From IMG/VR virus record IMGVR_UViG_3300037847_005955, positions 1-43,282 of that record: a DNA stretch of 43,282 nucleotides, one strand, 5' to 3'. Below, in pieces: positions 15,654 through 23,044 of the stretch. The notes beneath the pieces were generated by a model, which did not search any database, was not told where the DNA came from, and worked only from the letters and a program-made list of their open reading frames with translations. The stretch comes from a virus. Both the position numbers and the translations under genes were made by a program. The first letter of the stretch is position 1; every line of letters starts with the position of its first letter.

Positions 15654-17775
15654 CATTCAACTGGTTATGGACGCCAACGAGCGAGTCATCGGGCTTGGCG
15701 ACGATACGGCTGAGGCTGCCCGCCAAGCAGTGAGGGCAGAAGCGGAAGCCGACCGCGCAGAAGCGCAGGCAGACCTTGCTGCAACGCACGCGAACACGGC
15801 GGGGAATTATGCCGAGACGGCACGCTCCCTTGTCGGTGGTGCTGTTTATGAGGACACGACTGCGGGCCTCGCCGCCACTGTAGACGGCGAGTTTTTCGTA
15901 GTCGCGAACGACACCGAACACGCCCTGTATCGCAACGATAGCAGCTCGGCGGTTTTCGTGCGCGACCTCGCACCCGACAATTACGTCACGCCGGAAATGT
16001 TTGGCGAGGTCGGCGCGGGCGCAGACGACAACGCGCTTTTCACCGCAGCGGTTGCAAGCGGGAAGCCCGTACGCGCGATGGGTAGCACCTACCAGCTAAA
16101 CCCGATGGAGTTCACCAGCGCGGTGGACATTGAGTTTGGTTCGCAGACCGAAATCCAGAACCTACAGGCTTCCGGTCCGAAGAAAGCGACGATTACCGTC
16201 AAGGGCGGGGTCACAGGGCCGCTGGTCACGGTTTCGTCCTTCGATCTCATCAATGCGGGCGGCACCGTAACCGCACTAACCATTGGCCAGCTTTCGCGCA
16301 TCATCAATGTTGCCGATGCAAGCAGCTTTGCGGCGGGCGATGTTGTGCGTATTTCGGAGAACGACCCGGCCACCACTTCGACCAGGAAGGGGACTGCTGG
16401 CGCGGAAACGCAGGACCGCAACTATCGCGAGTTCGCAACGATTGACTCCATCGCCGGTAACAAGATCACGCTGCGCGAGTTTGTCCGGTGGCCCTACACT
16501 GCGGCAAAGTCGCTCAAGGTGCAGAAGGTCAACTTTGTCGAGAACCCGCGCATTGTCGGCGGCAAGTGGACCGGTGGCATTGGGGGCGGCGGCGCGCTGG
16601 CTTTCGAGTTCTGCCGCCACGGCAAGCTGTGTGATGACATTCACGTCGAAGGCAATTCCGAGGCTGACCGCTTCGGCGGCGCATCCGTCACTGTCCGCGA
16701 CTGCTGGGAAGTCGAGCGCGGTTCGATCTACGCCAAGTGGTGCCTTTTCACCGCCCTGACCGAGCGCAATCAGGCGAGCATATTTGGTCGCATTCGCGGC
16801 AAGCGGACGCAGAACGGCGGCTCGATCCAGAGTGGTGATATTCTCTCCAATTTCGCAGAGATCGTGCAGGACGCCCCCGGCGACGACAATGGCGACGGTA
16901 TCGGCGTTTCCAACGGGTTCCGGGGGAACACGGTCGGCTCGTTCATTATGTCGGGTGCGAATTGCTACGGAATGTGGCTGCGCCAAGGCTGCGACGACAA
17001 CACTTTCGTTTCGTTCACCAGCATCAACGGCATCACGCTCGGCATTCAGGTCTACGGCAACCGTAACACCTTCAGCAACGTCCACATTCGCGGCCATGCT
17101 TCGGGCGGCCTTCTGCTCGCTGGCGACGACAACCAAGCGCACGTTGACATCGAGGTGCAGGGACAGGCGGTCGGGCTTGGGCCGAGCAGCAGAGGCAATC
17201 GCGTCACAGGGCGCGCGATTTCTACCGGTGTGGGGGTAACGTCTTTCGACCTCACAGTCTCGACTGGCGTTACCGACAGCTACGTGGACATCCAATCCGG
17301 GCCGCGCGGCATCAGTTATGCGGCGGGAGTGCTTCCGCACGCCAGCAACACCTTCTTCCTTCGCGGCCCGAATCCGCATGTCGTCAACACGCTCCGAACC
17401 GACCGAGGGTATCAATGGTCTGGATATGTGACTGTTACCGGCGGGGCCAAGATACTTGAGGTGCCCGAGCGCAAACCGGATGGCACATGGGGCACCAACG
17501 GGCTTTACGAAATCCAGCCTACGGCGGGCGATGCCGCCAATGTTTATCGCATCCGCCTGCAATTGTCGTCCACGCTGGCCGATGTGCGAAGCGAGTACGA
17601 GGTTATCTCTCGGCAGGGTGCGTTCACCATCCGCACAATCCATGAAGGTGCCGGGACTTACGCGGCCTTCGCGCCGAAACTGCGGGCAGCGACCGGCACC
17701 AGCGGGCCGACGCTTGAGATTTACCGAACCGAGACGGGGGCTGCTCCCACCATCGTTTACGTCGAGAAGTATTAA
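15646..17775 (+). CDS. Tail spike with right-handed beta-helix
   Basis: 709 residues. Probable receptor-binding spike, possibly a polysaccharide depolymerase. Residues 1-60 are an Ala-rich helical particle-binding segment. YVTPEMFGEVGAGADDNALF near 109-128 is the standard entry motif of phage pectate-lyase-like beta-helices ('V...mFGA.gdG.tDD...i'). The body repeats short strands and Asn/Gly turns (GISNGF..GNTVGSFIMSGAN, VYGNRNTFSNVHIRG), consistent with a beta-helix to about residue 560. The C-terminal 100 residues form a different domain, probably for trimer folding or binding. Catalytic residues cannot be assigned by eye. Confidence 0.8.
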   Translation: MPSIQLVMDANERVIGLGDDTAEAARQAVRAEAEADRAEAQADLAATHANTAGNYAETARSLVGGAVYEDTTAGLAATVDGEFFVVANDTEHALYRNDSSSAVFVRDLAPDNYVTPEMFGEVGAGADDNALFTAAVASGKPVRAMGSTYQLNPMEFTSAVDIEFGSQTEIQNLQASGPKKATITVKGGVTGPLVTVSSFDLINAGGTVTALTIGQLSRIINVADASSFAAGDVVRISENDPATTSTRKGTAGAETQDRNYREFATIDSIAGNKITLREFVRWPYTAAKSLKVQKVNFVENPRIVGGKWTGGIGGGGALAFEFCRHGKLCDDIHVEGNSEADRFGGASVTVRDCWEVERGSIYAKWCLFTALTERNQASIFGRIRGKRTQNGGSIQSGDILSNFAEIVQDAPGDDNGDGIGVSNGFRGNTVGSFIMSGANCYGMWLRQGCDDNTFVSFTSINGITLGIQVYGNRNTFSNVHIRGHASGGLLLAGDDNQAHVDIEVQGQAVGLGPSSRGNRVTGRAISTGVGVTSFDLTVSTGVTDSYVDIQSGPRGISYAAGVLPHASNTFFLRGPNPHVVNTLRTDRGYQWSGYVTVTGGAKILEVPERKPDGTWGTNGLYEIQPTAGDAANVYRIRLQLSSTLADVRSEYEVISRQGAFTIRTIHEGAGTYAAFAPKLRAATGTSGPTLEIYRTETGAAPTIVYVEKY

Positions 17776-17777
17776 GC

Positions 17778-17873
17778 GTGTCCTCTTCGCTCAAAGCCAT
17801 ACTGGTGATGCTTCTGGCATGGCCGTTAAGCGAGTGCGCGTTTGACCTTGTGCAAAGCAGGAGGCGGCGGTGA
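17778..17873 (+). CDS. Tiny membrane or secreted peptide
   Basis: 31 residues: GTG start two bases after the spike stop, hydrophobic stretch AILVMLLAWPLSECAF, then an Arg-rich tail. Its stop overlaps the next GTG start by 4 bases, so it fits a coupled reading chain. LSEC resembles a poor lipobox. No family recognised; real coding is plausible but unproven. Confidence 0.4.
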   Translation: MSSSLKAILVMLLAWPLSECAFDLVQSRRRR

Positions 17874-18169
17874 CACTCCTGACGATACTGCACGGATGGG
17901 CGGCGGTGTGTGCTTTTGGCATCGCCGCTGTTCTTCAAGGTGCAGCCGCTTCCCCTGACTTCCGCATACGGATCGGTGCAAGCGAGCGCGAGCGTAGCTA
18001 TAACTTCCAACTGGTCGCGGTGTTCCTACTGGCGCTTGGCTTAGACCTCGCCAGCATTGGCATTGGGGTGGACGACCTCGCCCACCATGCAGCCATTCTT
18101 CTCGCGTGCCTCACTGGCACAATTGCCATGCTGATGTTCGCCTGGAGGCTTTTCAAATGGAGGCGATAG
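17870..18169 (+). CDS. Small membrane protein, holin candidate
   Basis: 99 residues with three likely membrane helices: LTILHGWAAVCAFGIAAVLQ, FQLVAVFLLALGLDLASIGI and AAILLACLTGTIAMLMFAWR, and a basic C-terminus (KWRR). Class I holins have this size and topology. It is directly before a membrane-anchored coiled-coil protein and lies between spike and lysozyme. A second holin candidate lies at 22174, so which one triggers lysis is open. GTG start with AGGAGG at 17858-17863. Confidence 0.55.
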   Translation: MTLLTILHGWAAVCAFGIAAVLQGAAASPDFRIRIGASERERSYNFQLVAVFLLALGLDLASIGIGVDDLAHHAAILLACLTGTIAMLMFAWRLFKWRR

Positions 18170-18474
18170 CAGACAGCGGCATTGAATGGCTATTCCGCAT
18201 CGGGACCGGGGGCGGCTTTCTGGCGCTGGTCTATGTCACGCTCAAGTTCTTTGGGTCGAGCCAGACCGAGGCGGTGAACGCCTACGCGGATCTCTACAAG
18301 CTGGTGAAGGAGGAGCGCGACCAGTTCGCTGCCGACCTTGGCGCGCTTCGGGTGCAGATAGCGGCCCTGCGGTTGGAGCTTGAAGAAGAGCGCAACGCGC
18401 GGATCGGTCTTGAGCGGCAGTTGGCAGCGTCGGGTCAAGCGGCGGCTAGCGTTTTCCAGCGCAAGCAAGACTGA
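18157..18474 (+). CDS. Membrane-anchored coiled-coil protein
   Basis: 105 residues from ATG 18157; GGAGG at 18143-18147 lies upstream. One membrane helix (GTGGGFLALVYVTLKFF, about residues 17-33) is followed by a long charged helix (VKEERDQFAADLGALRVQIA, then ALRLELEEERNARIGLERQL). This is the shape of i-spanins and of XhlA-type holin partners. Because a convincing Rz/Rz1 pair exists at 22612-23044, a partner of the 17870 membrane protein is the more likely reading. It overlaps that gene by 13 bases. Confidence 0.6.
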   Translation: MEAIADSGIEWLFRIGTGGGFLALVYVTLKFFGSSQTEAVNAYADLYKLVKEERDQFAADLGALRVQIAALRLELEEERNARIGLERQLAASGQAAASVFQRKQD

Positions 18475-18572
18475 GTTATCCCCGAACAAATTGAGAACAG
18501 CGTAGTCCGCGAAGGTGGGTCGCGCTAGCATGTATTTCGAGGCCTAGCAATAGGCGTTGTGGGAGGGATCGC
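18475..18572 (+). promoter_or_regulatory. Leader with GNRA-loop hairpin
   Basis: 98 bases before the metallophosphoesterase. GCCTA (18542-18546), loop GCAA, TAGGC (18551-18555) form a small perfect hairpin six bases before the ribosome site GGGAGG. No good -35/-10 pair was seen. Possible translational control only. Confidence 0.25.
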
Positions 18573-19739
18573 TTGAAGATCGACCCTGAACTTTATTCGT
18601 ATTGCACCGACCGCCAACGCGAGGTGCTTGAAGCTTACGAAGAACACGGCACCGGCCCTGCGGCTGCGGAGGCCCTTGGCGGCACCGACCGAACCTATCC
18701 TGACAAGGTGTTGCGTGACGTTCGGAAGAGGGCGGCGCGCGAGGGATATGCCCCGGGTCACTTTCAGGACGGCGTGGCCCCGGGCTACCTTATGGGCAAG
18801 GTCACGGTGCAGCGCGGCCCCGGGGGCGTCGAGCGCGTATGGGAGCGTCAGTCACCCGACCAAACCCGCGCACTTGAGGCGCTTAGGGAGGTCGTTGAAG
18901 GCATCCAGTCGGACATCGAGCCAGCGCCCCGGGTCAAGGCCCCGGCGGTTGCTAACTCGGACCTCTGCAACCTTTTCACTTTCACGGATTATCATTTAGG
19001 AATGCTCGCTTGGCATCGCGAAGGCGGGCAGGACTGGGACCTTCAGATTGCCGAAAGCACTCTGCGCAAAGCGATGGCCGCGATGGTTTCGCAAAGCCCC
19101 GTCGCCCATACGGCAGTGGTCAACATTCAGGGTGACTTCCTGCACACGGATGGCCTGACTCCGATTACTCCAGGGCACGGCCATGTCTTGGACGCTGACA
19201 GCCGTTTCCCGAAGATCCGCAAGGCGGCTATCCGCCTGATCCGCGAACTTTGCCGGATGGCGCTGGAAACGCACATGGAAGTGCATCTGATCCTAGCGGA
19301 AGGCAACCACGATCAGGACAGCATGGGCTGGCTGGCTGACAGCTTCGCGGTCCTTTACGAAGACGAGCCGCGCCTGACGGTCAACGACAGCAACCTCCCC
19401 TTCTACGTGGTGGAGTGGGGCGAGACGATGATCGGTGTCCATCATGGGCACAAGGTGAAGAACGAGCAGCTTCCGCTCCTGTTTGCCGCTCAATACGCGC
19501 AAGCATGGGGGCGCACCCGTCGCCGCGAAATCCATTGCGGGCATCGGCATCACCGCGACGAGAAGGAATACAACGGCGTCACAGTCGTCCAGCATCCGAC
19601 GCTGGCGGCCCGGGATGCCTATGCAGCGCGCGGGGGCTGGATTGCCGACCGCGCGGCACAAGCGATCACCTACCACAAGCGATACGGGCAAGTGGGCCGC
19701 GTCATGGTCTGCCCTGAAATGCTGGAAGAGGCGGCATGA
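18573..19739 (+). CDS. Metallophosphoesterase with N-terminal helix-turn-helix-like region
   Basis: 388 residues. TTG start with GGAGG at 18562-18566. Residues about 10-60 (DRQREVLEAYEEHGTGPAAA, then ...YPDKVLRDVRKRAA) look like a DNA-binding helix-turn-helix. The phosphoesterase core has all usual motifs: FTDYHLG (DxH) near 136-142, NIQGDFLHTDG (GD) near 185, AEGNHDQDS (GNHD) near 247, GVHHGH near 288 and GHRHHRD (GHxH) near 323. Related proteins in phages are annotated as DNA nucleases or phosphoesterases. Its place among late genes, not replication genes, is odd. It starts a run of small overlapping genes. Confidence 0.8.
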   Translation: MKIDPELYSYCTDRQREVLEAYEEHGTGPAAAEALGGTDRTYPDKVLRDVRKRAAREGYAPGHFQDGVAPGYLMGKVTVQRGPGGVERVWERQSPDQTRALEALREVVEGIQSDIEPAPRVKAPAVANSDLCNLFTFTDYHLGMLAWHREGGQDWDLQIAESTLRKAMAAMVSQSPVAHTAVVNIQGDFLHTDGLTPITPGHGHVLDADSRFPKIRKAAIRLIRELCRMALETHMEVHLILAEGNHDQDSMGWLADSFAVLYEDEPRLTVNDSNLPFYVVEWGETMIGVHHGHKVKNEQLPLLFAAQYAQAWGRTRRREIHCGHRHHRDEKEYNGVTVVQHPTLAARDAYAARGGWIADRAAQAITYHKRYGQVGRVMVCPEMLEEAA

Positions 19740-19867
19740 TCGTCCCCACTCCCCTACCCGCCGCCCCTACGGCTGAAGAGGTGGCCCGCAAGATCGAACG
19801 CCAGCAAGCGCGGGCAGTAGAAAAGGCACTGGTCGAACGTGACCGCCAGTTGAGAGGTGCAGCATGA
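19736..19867 (+). CDS. Small helical protein
   Basis: 43 residues, overlapping both neighbours by ATGA. Pro-rich start then a single charged helix (EEVARKIERQQARAVEKALV). The double stop-start overlap supports real translation. Function unknown. Confidence 0.5.
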   Translation: MIVPTPLPAAPTAEEVARKIERQQARAVEKALVERDRQLRGAA

Positions 19868-20070
19868 TACCCTCTATCTTCGACACCGGCGTAGATGCAG
19901 CGGACTACGTTGCCCCCTACCCTGTCACCTATAGCAATTGGGATCTGTGCGAGGGGCTTCCTGACGAAGAGCTAACGGAGGTCTGCTTTACACCGGACTT
20001 CTCGGCAAAGCTGCCGGAGGAATGCCCCGATATGGTTGTCATCGACGAGGAAGATTTCGGTGGCGAATGA
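19864..20070 (+). CDS. Small acidic protein
   Basis: 68 residues, ATG overlapping the previous stop. Strongly acidic C-terminal half (EELTEVCFTPDF, VVIDEEDFGGE). Such acidic phage proteins sometimes mimic DNA, but no specific similarity is seen. Next start (GTG 20060) lies inside its 3' end, with GAGGAAG at 20047-20053 as ribosome site. Confidence 0.55.
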   Translation: MIPSIFDTGVDAADYVAPYPVTYSNWDLCEGLPDEELTEVCFTPDFSAKLPEECPDMVVIDEEDFGGE

Positions 20071-20245
20071 AGCCGCCCAAGCCCTCCGCGATGCTGCCGA
20101 TTGCGTGGAAGCCTGCGCCCTATCGGATGCCCAGCTAGACCTAATCGAGATGATCGCCCTTCATGTGAAGGACAAGGCAACCGGAGGGATAACCGACCGA
20201 TGCCGCACAACCAAGCTGCTGCTTAGGATGCTGGATCGTGGATAG
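20060..20245 (+). CDS. Small hypothetical protein
   Basis: 61 residues from GTG 20060. Mostly helical (ANEAAQALRDAADCVEACAL, then LDLIEMIALHVKDKA) with four Cys. I chose the GTG because of GAGGAAG 7 bases upstream and overlap with the previous stop. Its 3' end overlaps by 23 bases the end of a converging minus-strand gene. Unknown function. Confidence 0.5.
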   Translation: MANEAAQALRDAADCVEACALSDAQLDLIEMIALHVKDKATGGITDRCRTTKLLLRMLDRG

Positions 20246-20615
20246 CCGCTTCAATAGCGCGACAGCGAATGTTCCAAAGCTCTGTCGCCTGACAGCAATG
20301 CCCGGGTTGCCCAAATATGTCCGACACCCCGCTGGACGCGATCAAAACAGCCAGCAAGCGGGGGTTCTCTGCGATGTATTCGCGCCAAAGCCGACCATAA
20401 AGCTCGGCGCACTCCTGCTGATTGACCGCCTTCCGCCCCTTGGCTTGCCGCCAAGTCAGTCCGGTGCTGCCGTCCGCGAACCTTTTGGCCGCTTGATAAA
20501 TCTCTTCAATCGACTTGCCGCCGCGTGCCTGAATGCGGGCGCAGAACGCGCTAAACCGCTTATCCCCGCGAGAACTGCATTCCCTAAAGGGCGCGTTGCC
20601 ATGTCTAACAGCCAT
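20223..20615 (-). CDS. Conserved phage protein of unknown function
   Basis: 130 residues against the direction of the lysis genes. The stretch GDKRFSAFCARIQARGGKSI, EEIYQAAKRFADGSTGLTW, KGRKAVNQQECAELYGRLW and SDIFGQPGHCCQATELW matches a protein type I have seen in many phages and plasmids, so I prefer it over the 138-codon plus-strand frame in the same place. The RGG..SIEEIYQAAK..DG and N..EC..LY..LW..Y elements look conserved. Function is not known to me. It has no obvious promoter; the ribosome site is poor. Confidence 0.65.
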   Translation of the reverse strand: MAVRHGNAPFRECSSRGDKRFSAFCARIQARGGKSIEEIYQAAKRFADGSTGLTWRQAKGRKAVNQQECAELYGRLWREYIAENPRLLAVLIASSGVSDIFGQPGHCCQATELWNIRCRAIEAAIHDPAS

Positions 20616-20650
20616 GCCCCACGGCTACCACAAAAGCGAGGACATAGCAA

Positions 20651-21235
20651 GTGAACCGCAAGATTTTGTTTGACTGGCTTGATGCGCGATTTCCCGGCCT
20701 GTGGAACCGCCCCGGTTTTGTGGCTGGCTTCGACGCGGCCATTGACGCTGCGATTGCCGATCCTATCGACCTTGGCCCATCCAAGGTGCTGACCGTAAGC
20801 AAGGCGGGCGTGGATCTCATCAAAGAGTTTGAGGGGTGCCGCCTGACCGCGTATCCCGACCCCGGCACTGGCGGGAAGCCTTGGACGATTGGTTACGGGG
20901 CCACCCTCATCAACGGCAAGCCTGTGACGCCTGGACTGCGGATCACGCGGGACATTGCCGACAAGCTGCTGCTGGAGGACATCGAGCGCCACGCGGACCC
21001 TGTGCGCGATATGGTGAACGGATACGCCACGCAGGGCCAATTCGACGCGCTGGTGAGCTTTGCCTTTAACGTGGGCGTCAACGCGCTGAAACGGTCCACC
21101 CTGCTGCGCAAGCACATGGAGGGCGATCACGAGGGCGCGGCTAACGAGTTCGCCCGCTGGAACAAAGCTGCTGGCCGTGTGCTGGCTGGCCTGACCCGCC
21201 GCCGCGCAGCCGAAGTCAAGCTATACCGGAGCTAA
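20651..21235 (+). CDS. Endolysin, GH24 lysozyme
   Basis: 194 residues. Cleaves the glycan chains of peptidoglycan at lysis. GTG 20651 with GCGAGGA at 20635-20641 upstream. The GH24 triad is Glu61 (IKEFEGCRL), Asp70 (TAYPD) and Thr79 (WTIGYG), with spacing as in P22-type enzymes; QFDALVSFAFNVGVNALKRS and GLTRRRAAEVKLY are the usual later motifs. Residues 1-48 are an extra helical N-terminal part with no signal peptide, so export depends on a holin. The extra domain may aid binding or dimerisation, which is inference. Confidence 0.93.
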   Translation: MNRKILFDWLDARFPGLWNRPGFVAGFDAAIDAAIADPIDLGPSKVLTVSKAGVDLIKEFEGCRLTAYPDPGTGGKPWTIGYGATLINGKPVTPGLRITRDIADKLLLEDIERHADPVRDMVNGYATQGQFDALVSFAFNVGVNALKRSTLLRKHMEGDHEGAANEFARWNKAAGRVLAGLTRRRAAEVKLYRS

Positions 21236-21252
21236 CCTAACAGGAGGGGCAC

Positions 21253-21369
21253 ATGAAGGGCGCTGCTTTTACGAGCGGAATGTTTTTAACCGCAACGGGA
21301 AGCATGACAGCCTTTTATGTTGCCGCTGTAGCGGTGGGATTGGTTATTGCTTGGCGGGTGGCGAGTTAG
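21253..21369 (+). CDS. Single-span membrane peptide
   Basis: 38 residues with one hydrophobic helix (TAFYVAAVAVGLVIAWRV). AGGAGG at 21242-21247 lies 5 bases before ATG 21253, a near-ideal ribosome site, which supports real expression directly after the lysozyme. Could be a small holin-like or antiholin-like peptide. Its stop overlaps the end of a converging minus-strand gene. Confidence 0.5.
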   Translation: MKGAAFTSGMFLTATGSMTAFYVAAVAVGLVIAWRVAS

Positions 21370-21542
21370 CGTTTGAGGTGTTCTCCGCGCGATATGGCGT
21401 CCGCTAGGTCGGCGCATAAGCGGACATTTACAGGATAGCTCTGCGACCGGAGAAAGCGCACAATCTCGCGCCGCTCATCCGAGCCGCTTGTGCGCGGGCA
21501 ACCGCAATTGCGGGGCTCATCCATAAACTGCCAGTCACTCAT
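21366..21542 (-). CDS. Small Cys-containing protein
   Basis: 58 residues (starts MSDWQFMDEPRNCGCPRTSG). NCGCP plus a later Cys might bind a metal. Its start overlaps the 3' end of the next upstream minus-strand gene (ATGA type), as part of a four-gene minus-strand cluster ending here. Function unknown. Confidence 0.5.
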   Translation of the reverse strand: MSDWQFMDEPRNCGCPRTSGSDERREIVRFLRSQSYPVNVRLCADLADAISRGEHLKR

Positions 21543-21688
21543 CCTTCACTCGCTTTCTGCCGCTTATACAGCCGGTCCATGATCTTGCGCCTCTCTTTGT
21601 AGAGGGGGGCTAGTGCGGTTAGTGCCGCGTCTATCTCTGTAAGCCTTCGCTTCTCTGCTTCTGTGGCGTAGTCGCGGGGGTTAGGCAT
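21539..21688 (-). CDS. Small helical protein
   Basis: 49 residues from ATG 21688 (MPNPRDYATEAEKRRLTEID and so on), all helical and highly charged, likely a coiled coil. A longer in-frame start at 21739 lies inside the upstream gene. The chosen start overlaps the upstream stop. Unknown function. Confidence 0.5.
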   Translation of the reverse strand: MPNPRDYATEAEKRRLTEIDAALTALAPLYKERRKIMDRLYKRQKASEG

Positions 21689-21851
21689 TCGCGAGTTTCG
21701 CCTTCTTGTGCGCTTCCCAATCGGCATTGCGGCGCGCATCTTTCCAAGCCTTATGCGCGGCTTCTAACTCGGTCGTGTCCTCAGGGGAGTTCAGCGCGAG
21801 GTCGAGCCACCGCTTGTGAGCTTCCGCTTCGGCTTTGGCTGCTTCCGACAT
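21681..21851 (-). CDS. Small helical protein
   Basis: 56 residues (MSEAAKAEAEAHKRWLDLAL, later AHKAWKDARRNADWEAHKKA). AGGAG lies about 8 bases upstream of the start. Charged, Trp-containing helices; no family recognised. Part of the minus-strand cluster. Confidence 0.55.
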   Translation of the reverse strand: MSEAAKAEAEAHKRWLDLALNSPEDTTELEAAHKAWKDARRNADWEAHKKAKLANA

Positions 21852-21881
21852 ACTCAATCTCCTTTGTCGGTGGCGTAGGGG

Positions 21882-22088
21882 TTAGGTGTTGCGGGCGGCT
21901 TCAAGCGCCTCGACGCGCTGGCGCGACACGGCGGCAGGAATTGGACTGCCGAGCTTCTCCGCGCGCCCGACCTCAAAAGAATGCCGATACTCTGCCGACC
22001 GATTGGTGGACGGCCACGGCGCGTCAAGATCGCGCCCGTCGCGGTAGCCTTCTGCGTGTTCGTCGTCGGCCCAATGCTCACTTTGCAT
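21882..22088 (-). CDS. RMF-like small protein
   Basis: 68 residues from ATG 22088, with GGAAG 6 bases upstream. The centre (AEGYRDGRDLDAPWPSTNRS, then AEYRHSFEVGRAEK) follows the pattern seen in ribosome modulation factor: a helix with spaced Gly, a Pro-containing turn, then an aromatic/Gly helix. Similarity is by pattern only. It is first in the minus-strand cluster and has a promoter-like sequence directly upstream (22110-22137). A second RMF-like gene lies at 26299-26472. Confidence 0.5.
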   Translation of the reverse strand: MQSEHWADDEHAEGYRDGRDLDAPWPSTNRSAEYRHSFEVGRAEKLGSPIPAAVSRQRVEALEAARNT

Positions 22089-22109
22089 AACAACTTCCTT
22101 TCTCCACAC

Positions 22110-22137
22110 ATAATACAGAGCCACGCCCGCAAAGCAA
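22110..22137 (-). promoter_or_regulatory. Promoter of the 21366-22088 cluster
   Basis: On the minus strand, TTGCTT (22137-22132), 16-base spacer, TATTAT (22115-22110). Transcription would start near 22103, about 15 bases before the first start codon. The -10 matches the consensus at five of six positions. Confidence 0.45.
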
Positions 22138-22173
22138 GCGGAAAAGGCTTGATTTTTCCAGTGAGAACGTATA

Positions 22174-22413
22174 ATGAACATCAAGAAGATTTTGAAGGAC
22201 TGGTTTACCGCGCCAGACAATGAGAACTTCGAGCTTGCCCGCGCGATGTGGGCGGTCGGGTTCGTCTGCGCGATGGGGTATCAGGCCGCCGATATTTGGC
22301 AGGGGCAGCCGTTCGATCTGCGGACCTTTGCTGAGAGCCTTGGCATCATCCTTGTGGGCGGTGGCGCGGCAACGGCGGTCAAAGACTTGGGCAGCGGAAG
22401 GAGCAAGCCATGA
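22174..22413 (+). CDS. Holin-like two-span membrane protein
   Basis: 79 residues. Two membrane helices (RAMWAVGFVCAMGYQAADIW and FAESLGIILVGGGAATAVKD) joined by a short polar loop WQGQPFDL, with charged ends (N-terminal MNIKKILKDWF, C-terminal SGRSKP). The FD...F...LG..L.GGGAA...KD pattern is common in putative class II holins of alphaproteobacterial phages. It lies directly before the spanin genes. The ribosome site is weak (GTGAGAAC). Stop overlaps the next start. Confidence 0.6.
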   Translation: MNIKKILKDWFTAPDNENFELARAMWAVGFVCAMGYQAADIWQGQPFDLRTFAESLGIILVGGGAATAVKDLGSGRSKP

Positions 22414-22529
22414 CTGAAGGATACGTTGACATTCGCGGCGAAGGCTGGGGCGGCGACATTACCGGCGACAGCGGGACCGCGTTCATGGACAAATGGGGCG
22501 GCCTCTCCATCGAAGGGACGCGCACCTGA
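22410..22529 (+). CDS. Tiny Gly-rich peptide
   Basis: 39 residues (begins MTEGYVDIRGEGWGGDITGD). ATG overlaps the holin-like gene stop, and its own stop overlaps the next ATG (TGATG). GGAAGGAG at 22396-22403 upstream is a good ribosome site. Function unknown. Confidence 0.45.
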   Translation: MTEGYVDIRGEGWGGDITGDSGTAFMDKWGGLSIEGTRT

Positions 22530-22615
22530 TGCCCATCGGTGGCATTGATGACGCATTCATCCTCCGCGCACTCTGGCGGCGCTTCAAGGCGTGGCTGCGG
22601 GAGGTGTTCGCATGA
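22529..22615 (+). CDS. Tiny basic amphipathic peptide
   Basis: 28 residues (MPIGGIDDAFILRALWRRFK, then AWLREVFA). Coupled by TGATG to the previous gene and by ATGA to the i-spanin. Could be an amphipathic membrane-surface helix. Real coding is suggested only by the perfect overlaps. Confidence 0.4.
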   Translation: MPIGGIDDAFILRALWRRFKAWLREVFA

Positions 22616-22899
22616 TCGCAGCATGGCTTGGAACGAAGGCGCTAGGCCTTCAACGGTGGATATGGCTGCTTGCCCTCCTGGCGGCAATCGCTGGCGGCAT
22701 TCTGTGGCTACAGGCCCGCGAAGAAGCAGATGACAAGGCAAACCAAGAGATCGGCGCAAAGGTCCAGCGCGAAGGCGACCTGCGCAAGACTATCGAACGG
22801 GCGGAGACAGCCAATGAAGCTGCTGAAAATATCAAGCGTGATCCTGATGCTCGGCGTGACGGGTGCCTGCGCCACTCGCGAACCCCCGAGAATTGTTGA
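22612..22899 (+). CDS. Inner membrane spanin (Rz-like)
   Basis: 95 residues from ATG 22612, with GGGAGG at 22599-22604. Signal-anchor helix WIWLLALLAAIAGGILWLQ (about residues 16-34) then a charged coiled coil (EEADDKANQEIGAKVQREGD, then ...ETANEAAENI) in the periplasm. Together with the lipoprotein coded in another frame inside its 3' end, this is the standard embedded Rz/Rz1 layout. The complex fuses inner and outer membranes as the last lysis step. Confidence 0.8.
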   Translation: MIAAWLGTKALGLQRWIWLLALLAAIAGGILWLQAREEADDKANQEIGAKVQREGDLRKTIERAETANEAAENIKRDPDARRDGCLRHSRTPENC

Positions 22900-23044
22900 C
22901 ACCTCCTGCCTTACGTTCCGCGCGATAAGCTATGCGGAACTGGCTGCTGGCGAGATGGACGATCCCGGCAACGTGGCTGACAGCAAGCCGACCGTGAAGG
23001 AGATCGAAGCGCATAACGCCAAGTGGGATGCTATCTGCGGTTGA
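22814..23044 (+). CDS. Outer membrane spanin lipoprotein (Rz1-like)
   Basis: 76 residues from ATG 22814. Signal peptide MKLLKISSVILMLGVTGAC with lipobox TGAC and Cys19. It starts inside the i-spanin gene in another frame (86-base overlap) and runs past its end. The mature part (REPPRIVDTSCLTFRAISY and so on) is short and Pro-containing at first, as in other o-spanins. It would sit in the outer membrane and bind the i-spanin coiled coil. Confidence 0.8.
   Translation: MKLLKISSVILMLGVTGACATREPPRIVDTSCLTFRAISYAELAAGEMDDPGNVADSKPTVKEIEAHNAKWDAICG

Noticed and set aside
16276-17643. 455-codon open frame antisense to the tail spike
   Set aside because: Same effect of GC-rich third positions; the plus-strand beta-helix spike is clear.
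20238-20654. 138-codon plus-strand frame before the lysozyme
   Set aside because: The minus-strand gene 20223-20615 over the same DNA has recognisable conserved motifs, the plus frame has none.
22149-22175. TTGATT and TATAAT on the plus strand before the holin-like gene
   Set aside because: The TATAAT includes the gene's own start codon and the spacer is only 15 bases, so it cannot drive that gene.
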